Shown piece after piece: positions 23,251 to 36,319 of a DNA stretch of 64,000 nucleotides (positions are counted from its first letter, which is position 1; each line of letters opens with the position of its first letter). The position numbers and the translations under genes are program-made. Origin of the DNA: Trichopria drosophilae (lineage: Eukaryota > Arthropoda > Insecta > Hymenoptera > Diapriidae); the NCBI GenBank assembly GCA_030407085.1, contig CM059582.1, forward strand, positions 158,496,501 to 158,560,500, written 5' to 3'. The notes beneath the pieces were generated by a model. That model saw only the letters and a list, made by a program, of their open reading frames with translations, was not told the DNA's origin and made no database searches.

Positions 23251-24790
23251 TATCAGGACTTGAGCCAGTTGGAATGAGGAGACGGTTTTGTCCCCTGATC
23301 AGGATGGTATCAGGTAGCGGTGTTAGTCTTGGTCAAGTCCCTGTAAGACTCATTTAGGTGAGCCAGAACAGCTGGCCATCCTAGCTTCTATTGACGGTTT
23401 GCCCATAAGTCGACATTAAGACATGCATGATCAGGTGCTGTAGGCATATTGGTAATTTTTTAGAATTTGATCAGGCGTTTGTGCGAATGATATTACACAT
23501 CCCTGAATAAAATAAATTAAATTCCAAGATAAAGCCTGATAGAAAAATGGTTTTTATATTATTTTCATGTGTGATTCCATAAAAGCCCACAAAAACAAAA
23601 TGAAACGTTAGCTTTTCGATTGAGTTTTATCGTAAATCTTTATCAAGGAGAAGGCGTGCGTTAACTCGAGGCGCCACCACCACCCTGCGGACGTTCGGAA
23701 CATCTATAGCCGATAATTCAACATGGCCGCGTAAACAGAAGCATGCATAACGAACATACATTTTTCTGCACTTCTATGATTTGTGAGCTACATTGATGGT
23801 GTTTACGGGATGATAGAGTTTTCAAGGATGTTAGGGAAGATTAAAACATAGTATGGTAGATAATTATGCAAGACCGGAAACAGAAAATCATACTAACCTG
23901 ACACTTTACTAACAACAAACAAGACAAAAGAAATTAGAAACTTTTACTGTGGGTAAGATAAATGTTCACTCTATACAAAGCGTGAAATTTAACACCAACA
24001 GCTGGAGTGATTTATTTCACTCTTTTGTTTTGAGTGTCTGATCTCACTCTTCTAAACTGCATTTTCACTGTTTTTAAAGTATTTTGAGTGAACATTTCGC
24101 CCTAAATAATTTGAAAAGTATGGTGGGCGGAACGTATTAAATTCTCATCGATTTTTCAGTATCCGTTAGTTATTTTTTGTCTCACGGATTGTGGTCAGCT
24201 TTGCAAAATTGAAAATCGTGGTTCCAAACTGATGGATATACATTCTTTAAATGTAGAAAATTCGCCATTGAAAAAATATTACCCTGTTCCAAGAATAAGC
24301 GCCTACTTCTGGAGCCGTGATTTTCAATTTCCAACCTCAAACTATTGATTCAAAGAATATACACAAACTAATTATACAATCGTCACATAAGGCGTTAACA
24401 TGTACATATACAAATTTGAGGAACGTGCATAACGAGGGAGGACTTTTGTACTTTCTGCATGTACAATGTGGTGATTTCTAAGATATGCCCATGTGAATGC
24501 ATTAATTATATGTATAACATATTACGTAAATATGGATATAGATGTAGAATACTAAGAGCAGATGTTCACTGGAAGTTCTTTTGAGTTTTTCTGAGTTTAA
24601 ATTGCGACCACTATTTCTTTGATAAATGTCGTTAATCGCAGTTCTTATAAAAACAAAATTATATTGTTAAATTTAAGCCGGTAATATAGAATATATCTGC
24701 TGTCGCATTATTTTTCCTTCTTTTGTTTAAATTTATATTAAATATTATTGAACAATTAAGTAATTAAGCGTCTTTTTGCGAAATTTCTCA
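23251..24790. other. non-coding, possible repeat relics
   Basis: Positions 23259-23480 contain several CTGATCAGG or GATCAGG strings like those of the 27162 and 33545 palindromes. GAGTGATTTATTTCACTC (24006-24023) is a small palindrome resembling pieces of the 48637 element. No gene seen. Confidence 0.45.
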
Positions 24791-25035
24791 GATTGCCGGC
24801 GGACCACTTGACACCTAAAAGAAGACATCGATTAGTACAGTTATTATATGGCTATATTTATCTGCATTGCAAGACGTCTCAGCAAGTTTTTATGCCCATT
24901 TACACGCCTGTTCCGAACTCAGTCGCCGTCTGCGGCTATGAAATCGTCGGTTTAATTAGCGAGTTAATTACTGGAGAGGAGTTTTTCAAAAGATTCCAGA
25001 GCCTCACCACCTTCGACTTCGGCTGGTACAAATGA
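24791..25035 (+). other. open island, candidate exon or conserved element
   Basis: A good acceptor-like GCGAAATTTCTCAG precedes an 81-codon plus frame ending TGA at 25033-25035. No domain is recognised. The stretch also holds TTTAATTAGC and GTTAATTACT homeodomain-type cores, so a conserved regulatory element is an equal alternative. Minus-strand frames overlap it, as expected in a GC-richer island. Confidence 0.22.
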
Positions 25036-27161
25036 AAAGAAAACGTCCGTGGAGTGGATGAGCGATGGCTGTGCAACGACTTGAATTTTATCGAGCACTC
25101 GTAGCGATTTATTGTTTGGAAATCTCGAGGTGTTCCAGATCCGCGCGGGGAACTTTTACACTGGCCATAAAGCTCGAAAAATATGCGCATCGAACTAGTC
25201 TCCTCGCGCACGATTTATCACTGCAAAATACGCGAGCGTGAGCATTTGCGGGAAAACGATGTATTCGCATTTCCGGAATCGCGATACTAGACTGGAGTTC
25301 GAACTCCCGCACCCCAAACTAAAAAAAATCGAACAAAGCAAGAAGTGGTGGATTTCGACCAATATCCGACGCCTTAGCCGTAGAGAATACACATATAATG
25401 CCATTTTCTTTTCACCTGTTTTGTCCTTTGTGGTATGTAAAAAATGAGGTCTCATGCTCACTTTCAGAAAAATGAATCTCTTGCCACGCGTCCTACCTAC
25501 GGCACATAAGACTGAATTAATCACTGCAATTATATGGCTGATAATTCCTAAGCAATATCATATAAAAGATCGTACATTGTGAAACAAACAAATATTTAAA
25601 CACTTTCAAAATCTGTAAGATGCATTTATTTCGATACCCATCATGATATATAAGATCGAGTTTATTACTTTGCACATTTTTGAAAATCAAGAAACAATTA
25701 GTTGAAATTTTTTTAACGACAAATTTATGTATGATGCTATGATCACAAGTTTTCTCAAATAAATAATAATAGATGTGATACTCGTTGCAAAGGGGAGTAA
25801 ACAGTTACGTTAATCAGTAATTGTTATTAGCGGTTATGTTCAATTGCATGCATTATGCAAGCAATCACGAGAAGAAAATACAATTAAAGTATCTGCTTAA
25901 TGTCCAGAATAGAAATTGTTGCACAAAAATCGCTCGAATATTGTAGCATAAATTAATAATTCACGTATCATTAGTTATAAAATACCGTAGTATAATATGA
26001 ATTGATATAAATAACATTCTCTTGGTCGTGGTGTTTCCTCAATGATAACCTCAAAGTTGGCTGGGAAAGATGCATGTTGGTAAGTTAATTTCACTGTAAT
26101 GATAATATCATTCATTATTGCAATGTTATTTTTTCATTTTAAGTTTTTACTGATATTCTAATATGATTACCTAATCAGCCGTATTCGTATGACTTTTTAT
26201 TGCCATTGCTAATACTTGAATAACACTATTTTCTTCAAGTTTTTCAACGCTCTTTGTGCGTTCAATGTGTTTATTTCAGATATCTAAAATCCGTGGCATA
26301 ATACATATGTTTTTCAATTGTTTTGATTACTAATGTTTATTTAAGTGAGAATTAGCATTTAAAAAGTCCGAGTTGCACGGGAATCAGAATGACTTCAATA
26401 AATGAGACGTGAATTATTTTTGGAATTTCGGAGACATTTCAGTGTTCACCACACGAGTTTACCACAGTTTGCAATGTATTGTATAATTAAGCCGTTAAAT
26501 TTATAATGTTTATGTTATTATCATCTTATAGTAGCTTAAACTAATTTAAATATAAATGGGATGTATCTAATAATTAATTTAGACATTTCGTAACTATCAT
26601 AAATTCGCAAGAGTAAATTAAAGACTTTTTCCACAAATTGTGGAATTTGCGTAGAAAGTTTAGTGACAACTATGTAAAAGAGGCTTTAAAAAAATGCAAT
26701 ATTTTATCATTCTCCATAAATTTCATATTATGGATTTGAATCCATTTTAAATTTCTGGCCATGTTCTTCCGCTGTAAAATACATTTTTTAATACTAATGA
26801 CTATACCATCATAATAGAGTTTTAAATTCCAAATTAAACCCGGCTTAAATATCTATTAAAAGTAAATGTTAAGTAAAACAGGGATGTTTTCTAAGCATAT
26901 AAAATGTGCATGGAACTCGATTCCAATGCATGTGTTGCAAGTTTATGATTAATTCTATGAAATAACATTTCTGCTACATTGGCTAATTTCAATATCGCTT
27001 GTAGGCCCGCTGAATTCAGGGATGGGCTGGTTTGAAATCAAACTCTTCATTACCAGAACTTCTTGGATATCATAGAATGTTTCAGTGAATAAATATTTCT
27101 AATAATTTGGTACAAAAATACATTTTACTTTTGAATTATATGGAGTTTATCTGTGAAACAA
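25036..27161. other. island tail to ~25500, then AT-rich non-coding
   Basis: Frames at 25109-25524 lie on both strands and shadow each other. From 25530 on the sequence is AT-rich with nothing supported. Confidence 0.55.
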
Positions 27162-27252
27162 GCTGCGCAGAAATTCACTACTGTCCTGATCAGGCCCGTC
27201 ACGTTGCGGTCAAGTACTGATCAGGGCCTTAATGAATTTGTACTCGTGCAGC
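27162..27252. repeat. 91-bp palindromic repeat (CTGATCAGG family, copy 1)
   Basis: Arms starting GCTGCGCAGAAATTCA and ending TGAATTTGTACTCGTGCAGC fold on each other, each carrying CTGATCAGG next to the loop. It shares this layout with 33545-33637. Confidence 0.6.
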
Positions 27253-29739
27253 CAAAGAAAATGTAGTGAAACAGGAATCAAACGCGATAATTATCTTCAT
27301 ACCTGAAATAAATTAAGGTATAAATCAAATATTTCACAACGTATGAGAAATACAAATATGTCGATAGCGTCAATCGAAATTTTGTTATTATATATCTTTA
27401 CAAGACAGTAAATACAATGATACTGTGAAGATTACAACTGATTCATATTTATAAATAAAAGACAACAACAACTATATGTCCAATGATTGCATAAGTAGAT
27501 TCTAATGTATCGAAAACGATACTGTGAAAATATATTTTAATGACTATATTATTACATTTATATGATCAAGGTTAATATCTGCTTTTTTTCAGTGTAATGA
27601 TATGTTTTAATCTATACATAAATACATGTAGAATCCATAACAATCAAAATTAATTAATTTCATGCGATGAGGAGTAGCCTTTGTTTAATGTTACTGATGT
27701 AATCATAACTTAGAATTATACTAGAATTATTCCTTCAAGATTTGTAACTTCAAGCAATGAAATAATAACATCGGCAATATTAGGTATTGGAATTTCAAAT
27801 ATTTATTTCTATAAACACAATTCTGTCATTTTCAACCCTAACTTTGGAATGATTCACTTGATCATAATTTATTTAATTTTTGGATTTCGCATAAAGTTCC
27901 ATCATACGAACCTCCAAACTTCTTTGCCATCTGAACCCTAGTACGAATAACAAAACGCGACTCAGCTCCACGTGCTCGGAACCAACTGGTTAATGGCCAT
28001 TGAAAGACGACACAAAGCAAAACAAACTACATTCGCACGGCAAACTTATTAATTGCATGATCATGCAAAACCCGGAATTGACCAAAAATCAAAACAGTTC
28101 TGATTACACATGCTCAAAATAAGACTATTATCTATTCAAAGAGCGTCCGCATAACATACAAATTTTAATCAAATCAAAGCCTCATGCTAGGAACTTCTAA
28201 ATTTCTTGTTCACTAAATGGCCAGCATTGACCAAGAATCGAAAAGTGACCGCGAATCCATCTCATGCTCGGAACCAAAGTGCTACTATTCCATTTTTATG
28301 CCAAAAAAAGATAATATAAAGTTTCATTCCAAAACACTTAATAATCGATACATTTATGCATTTCATTTCGGCAATTACGTGTAAGATTTTTACAATTTTT
28401 AACAATTTATACCCCCACCATTTAAGGACCTTTACAAATATATACCTGTTACATCCCTTTCCTCAAATATGATACCCCTAATGGGTATGCAATGGCGTAG
28501 GAGATAAACCACGACCTGTAAAAAGGTCCACGCCTAATATCATAATCTATGTCTATGTCAATTCCGTCCATAACAATTTTCGTGTAGCTGAAGAAAATCC
28601 CTTACGTGATATCTGCCTAAGTACGTTCAAACGCACTATATTATGATCCCATTCCAATTCATAACACAGGCCGCCTCGATGAAGATAAAAGGACCATTAG
28701 CGGATATTTAGACAATCTGAGGACCTCGCGGGGCAGACATGCCATGTTAGAAAATGCAGAACTCTATGTAAGGAAATGAGGAGTAATTTCAAGATATTTA
28801 AGGACAATTGAGTTTTACGAGAGAGAACGAAAATAAATCTACTGTATGATATGATTGGAGACTTGTGTTTATTAAACAAATTTTTGATTCGGGATAGATG
28901 CAGCGTCATTTCCAAGCCTAAAATAACTCACCTTCTACTGTAAGAAATATAAACAACTTTCTTGCAATAATATGAGAGATATTGTTACTTACAAGGAGAA
29001 TATCAACAATGCTAGTTATTGTCATCCTGATGTTACAAACCCTTAAAAAATAAACTTATGACGCGCGTTCACTCTGTGGACTCCACCCCTCTCTCGCAAA
29101 CCCTCTTGGTTAAACTTACCTAATCTAACTAACCCATATTTTAAATGATATCGAACGGACATCGACTGTGGATACTTGTAATTAACATTTTTCTATTTAT
29201 TTTATTTACGAGCGAATTCAAATTTTTTTTCAAATTTGAAAAATTAGTATTAAAAATCGAAAGGGTATATAGTTAGAGGGCTCTGCTTGGAGTACTAGAA
29301 CATATATTAAAAAATAGTAGAAATCGGAGAAAAGAGGCGTCAGATGTTTAGTTGATATTTTGAGTTTTTGCCCACGTACAAGATGATAGATAATATTTTC
29401 TTATTAGTTTTTTTGTGAACTGTAGGGTTTGAAACTTAGTCTACGTTTGATGAAAATGTTATAAAATCAGCCACATGAGTTATTATTTCATTTAAATTTT
29501 TATTCATTATCAACATTTTTTCATGAATGCCTTCCACTTTGTAAAGTTACGAGACAATATTGCTAAAGGGCTTTTAAATATTCTCTTGAGTTTTGAAGCA
29601 AATACTGGATATGATTATCAAAAAGTTTTTGTTCTTCCTGGCACATACATTTTCTTCTATTCTGCAATTTTTTACAAACATTGTTATCGGTTCCAAAAAC
29701 AAATTACCTAAGGTGTTTATCCTCGGGTTCGCTTAACAT
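27253..29739. other. AT-rich non-coding stretch
   Basis: Nothing supported apart from the LTR-related fragment at 28474-28575. The 72-codon minus frame 28697-28915 has no recognisable feature. Confidence 0.55.
28474..28575 (-). mobile_element. LTR-end fragment related to the 19.3-kb solo LTR
   Basis: The end AATTCCGTCCATAACA (28560-28575) differs from the solo LTR end AATTCTGTCCGTAACA at two positions. Upstream strings GCAATGGCGTAGG and GTCCACGCC align in order with GCAATGGTGTGGG and CCCACACCG. The other end could not be found, so this is a truncated or very diverged copy. Confidence 0.5.
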
Positions 29740-30070
29740 GATCGTGGCAAAGATGAACCGACGTGAGCTTCGCGTCCAAAAACGATCCGATAAATTCCGA
29801 CTTGCAGATGATTTACGGTTCCTGCGCATGTTTCGCTCCCTTGTATGAACAGCCGGTTTTCATGGGATGCCCGGCAACAAAAAAAAACCTGTTTTCGCAC
29901 GTCGTACTCTCACTCGCGGCGTGGATATGCGCTTTCGCTAAAGTGGCGACAATGATTACACCCTGACGACAAGATCGATAACCTGGAGAAGAAATAAACT
30001 TGCGTTTCTGCCCCTATTATCAGCAGATTATATCAAAATAACGAGCCCGGATTCTGTAATTACATCATAA
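29740..30070. promoter_or_regulatory. CpG-richer island, candidate conserved element
   Basis: G+C and CpG rise over ~330 bp in AT-rich surroundings. Only short frames are open (36 codons from ATG near 29739; 67 codons at 29763-29966), with no domain. A TGTAATTACATCATAATAA stretch near 30053 offers homeodomain-type cores. Regulatory function is inferred from composition only. Confidence 0.25.
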
Positions 30071-31079
30071 TAACGACGCTCCAGGATTATATTGGTGAAG
30101 AAAAAACTGGATTTTTAAATATTTATTTTTACACATTATGAGTGAAATATTATGCAAGAAATTTATATATTGATAATGTTTTTGGTTGCGAAAGTGTGAA
30201 CTTAATGATTGATGATATGAGGCCTCGATTGCTTTTGGAACAGGTGTAAAGAAAATATTAATTGTTTAACGATGTAATCTGAATTCTTTGATGTCGTCAC
30301 GTTTTCAGATTATAATGTACAACCTCGAAAATTAATAAAAATTTATTATGTCACATAATAACAATTTTGCGCAATTTGTTCGCATATAACGCAGTCGGAA
30401 AGGCGTCGCTGAACAGCCTAATACCACTAGTGTTCATGCACAAAAAACAATCGAGCATTTGTCCCTGACCGCTGAACTTTCTTTTTGGCAATTGCAAATT
30501 TTTGTGCAGCTGTAACAAAAAGTTGTGTGCATAACCTGGATGGAAATTAATTGCATACACTTGGGCAATGACTTCGATTTTGTATTTAACACGTCTCAAA
30601 TAAAGTCTTAGAAAGCTCTCTGAAAGTTCACGGACTTGTCAATTTGCTGACGCCATGCATAAATATATATTCATGTGATGCATAAACCAAGTTGCTGCCA
30701 AAGGCATAAATTGTGAGTGAAAGAAAGTCGTAAGATCAATATAAGATTTGAAAGATACCTCAGAGAGATCAAAAAGGAATTTTTGAAGTGATCTCACATG
30801 AGCGAAGTGAGATATATGACATGTGAATGAGTTACATCTGAGAGAGTGTTATAAATCATTTATAAAAATCGTGCAGTAATTCGAAAATATGCCGTACAGA
30901 CGTTTCCAAGATTTTGCAAGTACTGTTTAGTAATTGCTGTAAAAGAAATGAACAAGGAAAAATAAATTTCAAATGAATCATTTTATTTACATTTTGACTT
31001 ATACTTTGCAACGTGAAATAATTATTTCTGTTACATTCTTAGATACATTGAAGTTACATTGAAGTTGTCAAAAAATAGT
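30071..31079. other. AT-rich non-coding stretch
   Basis: No supported feature; the 82-codon minus frame 30351-30599 has no recognisable motif. Confidence 0.55.
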
Positions 31080-31534
31080 AGATTGTGCAACTAGGAAGCA
31101 AAATAGGTGTTTGCCGATGAGTGCGAGTTCGACGCCTGAGCGAAGCGAGGACGGCATTTCGCACGAGTCTACGAATACCTATTCTCCCTTGTTGTACATA
31201 CTATTTTCTCATACAAGGGCATGCTATTTTGCGCTCAGAATGCGAGAAACTTATTTTGCTCCCGAACATATTTATTTTGCTACCTAGGGAGAGAATGTGC
31301 CATTTTGCTCCTGGAATATAGGGACAAAAATAGCATTTTTCGAACAGTTTGAGAAAATCCTTTTCCTTCACACCGGGAGGAAATATGCCGCTTATCCTCC
31401 CGACCATAAAGTAAAATCGTATACATCCCTCAGGAAGTAAATAAGAATGCCTCAGACTGCATGTTTCTCATCAAAAATTGTAAGCAGTCTGAGACATTCT
31501 TTATTTTACCTGCCTCGTTCAGTAATGTACTATT
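31080..31534 (-). repeat. dispersed palindromic repeat, copy 2 (longer)
   Basis: 31366-31534 is the reverse complement of the 8095-8313 repeat, including the CTCAGACTGC/GCAGTCTGAG palindrome and the CTTCACACCGGGAGGA tail. Sequence back to about 31080 probably belongs to the same element: it repeats GAGCAAAATRGCA-like strings and contains GCCTGAGCGAAGCGAGG. ORFs across it on both strands are shadows. It is absent in this length from copy 1, which is therefore truncated. Confidence 0.65.
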
Positions 31535-33274
31535 GTTATTCGAGTTCATAGTGCAAACATGGCTGCAAAGTTTTGTTGATATTTAACATGAACGAGGTTT
31601 TCTGAAAAATCGGGCAAACCTCTCAACAAATTTTGTCATAATGAAAAATAGAAGTGAAAATATAAATAAATTATACCCATTGTGATTTATATTCTTGACT
31701 TGATGAAAGTTCCAAATCTGACTTAAATCTCGTCTAAATTTATTTTGATCATTATTCATAAACTTCACATATTGAATGTAATTTTGTAATTTAGATTTTA
31801 TTGAGGTCTGATATTTTCACCAAATATGATTGGATCAAAGTTGATCACACTTAACGTTGACTAAATTAGATCCAAAATAGTATCAAAAAGAGGATCAAAC
31901 TTGACCTCTTTCTCATGAATCTTTACATCCAGATTAGTCAAAATTTAATCAATCATTTTTTCTTCGGAATAATGTTCTATTTCAGAGATTAACTTTAACA
32001 GTATTCCTGGTTGCTAAATGGCGTAAGAAGAACTGTATTAGTCAAATATAAACTTAAAATATAAAAAGATTTTTTAAATGCTATAATAGATCTGTTGATT
32101 ATCAAACTCATTTATTTCGCTAAATATTTTCATCACTATTTTAATTATTTTACGCTGAAACAAATAAATATTTACTGAAAAACATTTTATTAACGGTATA
32201 AAATTAAAATTTTATACCCATATGGTGATTAGCAGACATACCAATTTCAACTATCAATATTATGGCCTAGATCATCATGCACCAAGTAATTTATAATGCA
32301 AGAAGCGATACGAGTAATTGTAATAGAATCCGCTTTTTCATTTACCATGAAGACTAAATTATTTTACCGTCAGCGAAGACAAGTTAATTTCAGAGTTTGC
32401 CATCAAAACTCGTTTACAGAGATGATTACTGTATTTCAATAAAATTGCGAATGTTTAATCATTAATCACCGAGGGTATTATAGTTCTTTATGATCCTAAA
32501 AATAAGTTTGTATTTAAATTCAAGAAATAAAATATAATATGGAACTATATTTAGCATTAATAGTAAAAGTACTCAATGTTTTCAATACTATTTTTTACTC
32601 AATACTTGAAAATACTTACATACTGAAAATGATTTATGTGCTATAAAGAAAACTTCTGTAAAGTCATACTACTAAAATTGTTTAAAGATAAAAATACATT
32701 TGTTCTAACTTAATATTATTAAAATAAAAAGTATGGAATGTTAAATAATTTTCTAAATTTAAAATCCATATTTACTTTTGCAATGTGTCACCTGAAATAG
32801 CGCTGCAAGTATATATGATTCTAAGTTGTATATTCAAATTATGACTTATAGATTTGGAAAACAATTTACTCTGCAGATCCCCTAATGGTTGCGAATGAAG
32901 TAAAACAAAGTCATTACAAACTATAGTGACTATAATAACGTTAGGTACAAGATATTATCGATTTTGAATCGAAATGTTCTTATTTTGGATGACTGACGAA
33001 GATTTTTAATGATAAAAGACACTTTATATAATTATCATTCTATCTATAATCATAACGGTTATTAAATCTTTTTACTTTTGTGCAGACGTATACGTTAAAA
33101 ATAAGGCTTAAGCATTTAATTTTTCAACTTACTACCCAAAATCAAAATAAATATCTAATAGTCAATTACAAATTGTATAAGTATTAAATGTATTAGTTTA
33201 TTTTAAAAATGTCAAATGAATAATTTTAACATAATTTGAGCGTATGGTTGTAATTATTTCATTATCATTATAGC
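31535..33274. other. AT-rich non-coding stretch
   Basis: No gene or repeat array supported. Around 31830-31940 there are several GGATCAAA/TTGATC strings, perhaps a decayed repeat. Confidence 0.55.
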
Positions 33275-33316
33275 CCAACGGGCACGAAGGACCCAAATGT
33301 TTCTAAAACGATTTTA

Positions 33317-33329
33317 GAACGTTCCAGAA
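33317..33329 (+). promoter_or_regulatory. heat shock element trimer (left arm)
   Basis: GAACGTTCCAGAA fits three alternating GAA/TTC units at exact 5-bp spacing. A fourth TTC follows one base out of register. Confidence 0.55.
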
Positions 33330-33420
33330 ACGTTCCTAAAACGTTTTATGTCTGCAACTTTTACGGAACGTTTTATAAACGTTTCATCCATGTTGCAGAC
33401 ATAAAACGTTTTAGGAACGT

Positions 33421-33433
33421 TTCTGGAACGTTC
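33421..33433 (-). promoter_or_regulatory. heat shock element trimer (right arm)
   Basis: TTCTGGAACGTTC, the mirror of the left-arm site, also with three perfect units. Confidence 0.55.
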
Positions 33434-33544
33434 TAAAAACATTTCAGAAACATTTGGGACTTTCGTGTCCGTTGGCAGTCCTAATTTATTTTTGTATAAT
33501 TGTCGCTTTATTCACAGAAGCAGTTTGTTAATGAAAATGAAGGC

Positions 33545-33637
33545 TTACCCGAGGAGAAATTTATTACGGCCCTGATCAGGGCCTGTCCAAAAGCATTAAA
33601 CCCTGATCAGGACCTGAACAAATTTCTGCTCGGGTAC
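33545..33637. repeat. 93-bp palindromic repeat (CTGATCAGG family, copy 2)
   Basis: Arms 33545-33581 and 33601-33637 match at about 31 of 37 positions and carry CCCTGATCAGG at the loop side and TACCCGAG at the ends. It lies 70 bp from the heat-shock-element palindrome. The 78-codon frame 33500-33736 only reads through it. Confidence 0.7.
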
Positions 33638-35539
33638 TTACAAATGTCGAAAATGTCTTTTGTTTTAGGAAATAATATTCTTTTTCAGCTAACCAATTTT
33701 AAACTTGTTGATAACAAAAGACACCATTTTTTTTAAAGCGGATAATTTAATTGTACACTGGACATATTATTCTCGGTTATAAACGGTCATTTGACATTGT
33801 GTATAAAAATATATATTAAAAAATAGAAAATTTGTTTTCTACAATATATTTACAATCGACTATATACCACAGTAGAGAAAACAAACTTTTTTCCACTGGT
33901 ATTTACATCTTATAATTATTTTATAATATTGGAACCAAAACAAGGTTTAAATAGAATATTTATACAAGCCGTCAAATGACCATTTATAACCAAGAACTAT
34001 TTATTGCCTTGAATGACATGCTAATTATCTTAGAACACAATATATTTCAAGCATTGTTTAATCAATTTCAATATCACATCAACTTCAAAATTGAGAATGT
34101 ACTGAAAAATAAATATATGTTTCGATGTATGGAGTTGAAATTTATTAATAGACTATATTATGATTGACAAAGTTTCAGCGTGTATACATATATATATCAG
34201 CCCATTATTACCGATTATACTGAATATTACAATTTCGTGAATCACCAAACATATAATCTCGAATGTAAATTGCCTGTGATGATGAGGTATTGGTTTCGTT
34301 GCCTGACATGTGCCCGGAGGTTTGCTACAAATTAAATTTTCAAGTTGTGTGAAATTGCAAAATCATGGTACTTATTATTAGTAAACATAAATGGAAAATG
34401 GTTATAAATTACTTGCATGCTAAATAATGCTATAAATACTTTCAACATAAGGAATATTTATTAACTACTTATGATAGAGTACTCTAAATACAACAGCGCT
34501 CAGTGAATTGTCAGTTCTATTTTACTCCAGAATACGGATTGCTCTCCGAAATTCTTGTCTCAGTGTAGAAAGAAGAAGTTAAATGTCTCTTGAAACTGCA
34601 CGTTCACCAAAGTTGGCAAAAATCGTACTTTCGCATTACTGTAAATGATTAACACACAGATGTAATTCGCTCCATCAGCATTACGTATACATAATTAAAG
34701 TCAACTATTATACAGAATAGCTCAATGCCCAAATGCCGGTATACATGACCCGTTCCTTCTCTGCGCCGATTTCATGAAAACAGTTCAAATTGATATTGTT
34801 ATTATTCTTTATTAGTTGGAATTTATCTTATAATAACATAGATCACATTAAATATGTTTTTTATAGCGAACAAAGCGTCCGGGTAATCTGTATTCACAAT
34901 TTTATTTCTTATAATTTTTTAAATAAATAGAAAAGTTGACAATTTACAAGGAGTTTGTTCTGTTTATGAGAAACTAATAAAAAGGCAAACGAGACACTTG
35001 TATCGTCTATAAAAAGGGTTAAAAATGTCAGTAATTAAAAATAAATTCAAACTTTAATTATTGGGTTTCTTTAGGGTGTTACGTTCACTTATTTAATTAA
35101 CATTTTTAGTGTTTCATATGCGCTAAAGCACATGACAAGTAATACTCAAGAAACTCTCTTAGTATAAACAATATCATAAATCGTAATTTATTTTAAGTTT
35201 ATTTTCCACCATTCACCATCTTCAGATTTGAACATTTTCCACTACAAAAAATTGCAAATAACTCAGTCAACTAACTAAGTGATGTTGAAAATCATACGAG
35301 TTAGCAATTCCATCCTTGTTTAACATAAGACAGTTGATTTTTAGAAATATGACTTATAACTAGGTATGCTGATAAAAATTATCTTGGAAACTGTACCATT
35401 TCAAATGACTTGCATAACGAGAAAAAGTGCAATTTTTTTATAGAAATGACGATAGGCTCTTGGAATATATTTACTATTGAGTCGGCATAAAGAACAATAA
35501 AATATACTATTTTTTACTGGAAAAAATGTCAATTTTAAC
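33638..35539. other. AT-rich non-coding stretch
   Basis: No gene recognised; the frame at 33976-34167 is AT-driven. Confidence 0.6.
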
Positions 35540-35895
35540 CATGTTACAAATCCGTGCCAAAATTACCATCAGACATTTAAAAAAACAGACATTTCAAAAT
35601 ATACATATTCTATAAATGTAATTAATAATTGAATTCTAAGTGTGCCTAATAAATAATCCGGGGTCAAACTGATTTGACCTTCAAGCGACCTACAAAATGA
35701 ATTCCTTCGTCAAATATTTCTGACCTTGAAATGACCTTGTAGAGAGACCCCAAGGATGGCGACCCGAGATCATTTTTTTATGTGGTGTGGTTTCTGAATG
35801 TAGGTTTTTTTAAGGTCTGGTTTTTAAATGTCTGTATTTTGAAACGTATGGTTTTTTAATGTCGGGCTTTGGCAGTGTCTGTTTTGAAATTTGTC
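35540..35895. mobile_element. ~356-bp inverted-repeat element
   Basis: 35570-35606 is an inverted relative of 35830-35866 (ATTTTGAAA and TTTTTTAA blocks in mirrored order); outer flanks share GCCAAA. The centre has GGGGTCAAACTG and GAGACCCC. The right arm also shows a loose ~20-bp repetition of GTCTG plus T-runs. Probably a decayed MITE. Confidence 0.5.
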
Positions 35896-36319
35896 GGATT
35901 TTTTAGGTGCATCCAAAATATTTATTCAAATCAGTGTACACAGATCTTACGGAGAAACTGCATAGCAACATTATCACGGAATCTAGACTTAGATAATATA
36001 TCTTTTTGCTCTTAACTTAAAATTCTAAAATCGATATACAAAATCTTAATGTTACTAAAAGTTATGTGGTTATACATTAGACGTAAAAAAATCTTACATT
36101 TGAATAATGTTAGTTATGGAACAATTCTATATTAAGACTTTAAAATTCGTAAGTATCCGTCAGTGAAATGGACATACAATACATTTATCTGCATAGTAAA
36201 ACGTATATACTTTAGTAACGAAATCCATTAAATAATTTATTAGACATGTGCCAAGAAGTTTATTTATTATGCAATGTAAGAAATAAACAACATTTTAACA
36301 GCTTTCTTTCTTGGGATAT
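35896..36319. other. AT-rich non-coding stretch
   Basis: Nothing supported. Confidence 0.6.

Larger units (their letters stand above)
33275..33475. mobile_element. 201-bp palindromic element with heat-shock-element trimers
   Basis: Arms 33275-33358 and 33392-33475 (84 bp each) are inverted copies at high identity, ends CCAACGG/CCGTTGG, around a 33-bp loop. In the left arm AACG starts at 33307, 33318, 33329 and 33340, an exact 11-bp period. Each arm contains a perfect heat-shock-element trimer, GAAcgTTCcaGAA at 33317-33329 and its mirror at 33421-33433. The element is non-coding. Heat-shock-factor binding is inferred from the consensus nGAAnnTTCnnGAAn. Confidence 0.85.

Noticed and set aside
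29100..29140. interstitial telomeric repeat (CCTAA)n
   Set aside because: Only degenerate pieces (ACCTAATCTAACTAACCC); similar TTAGGTTAG at 11012 is too short to mean anything.
33500..33736. 78-codon ORF as a gene
   Set aside because: It reads straight through the 33545-33637 palindrome.
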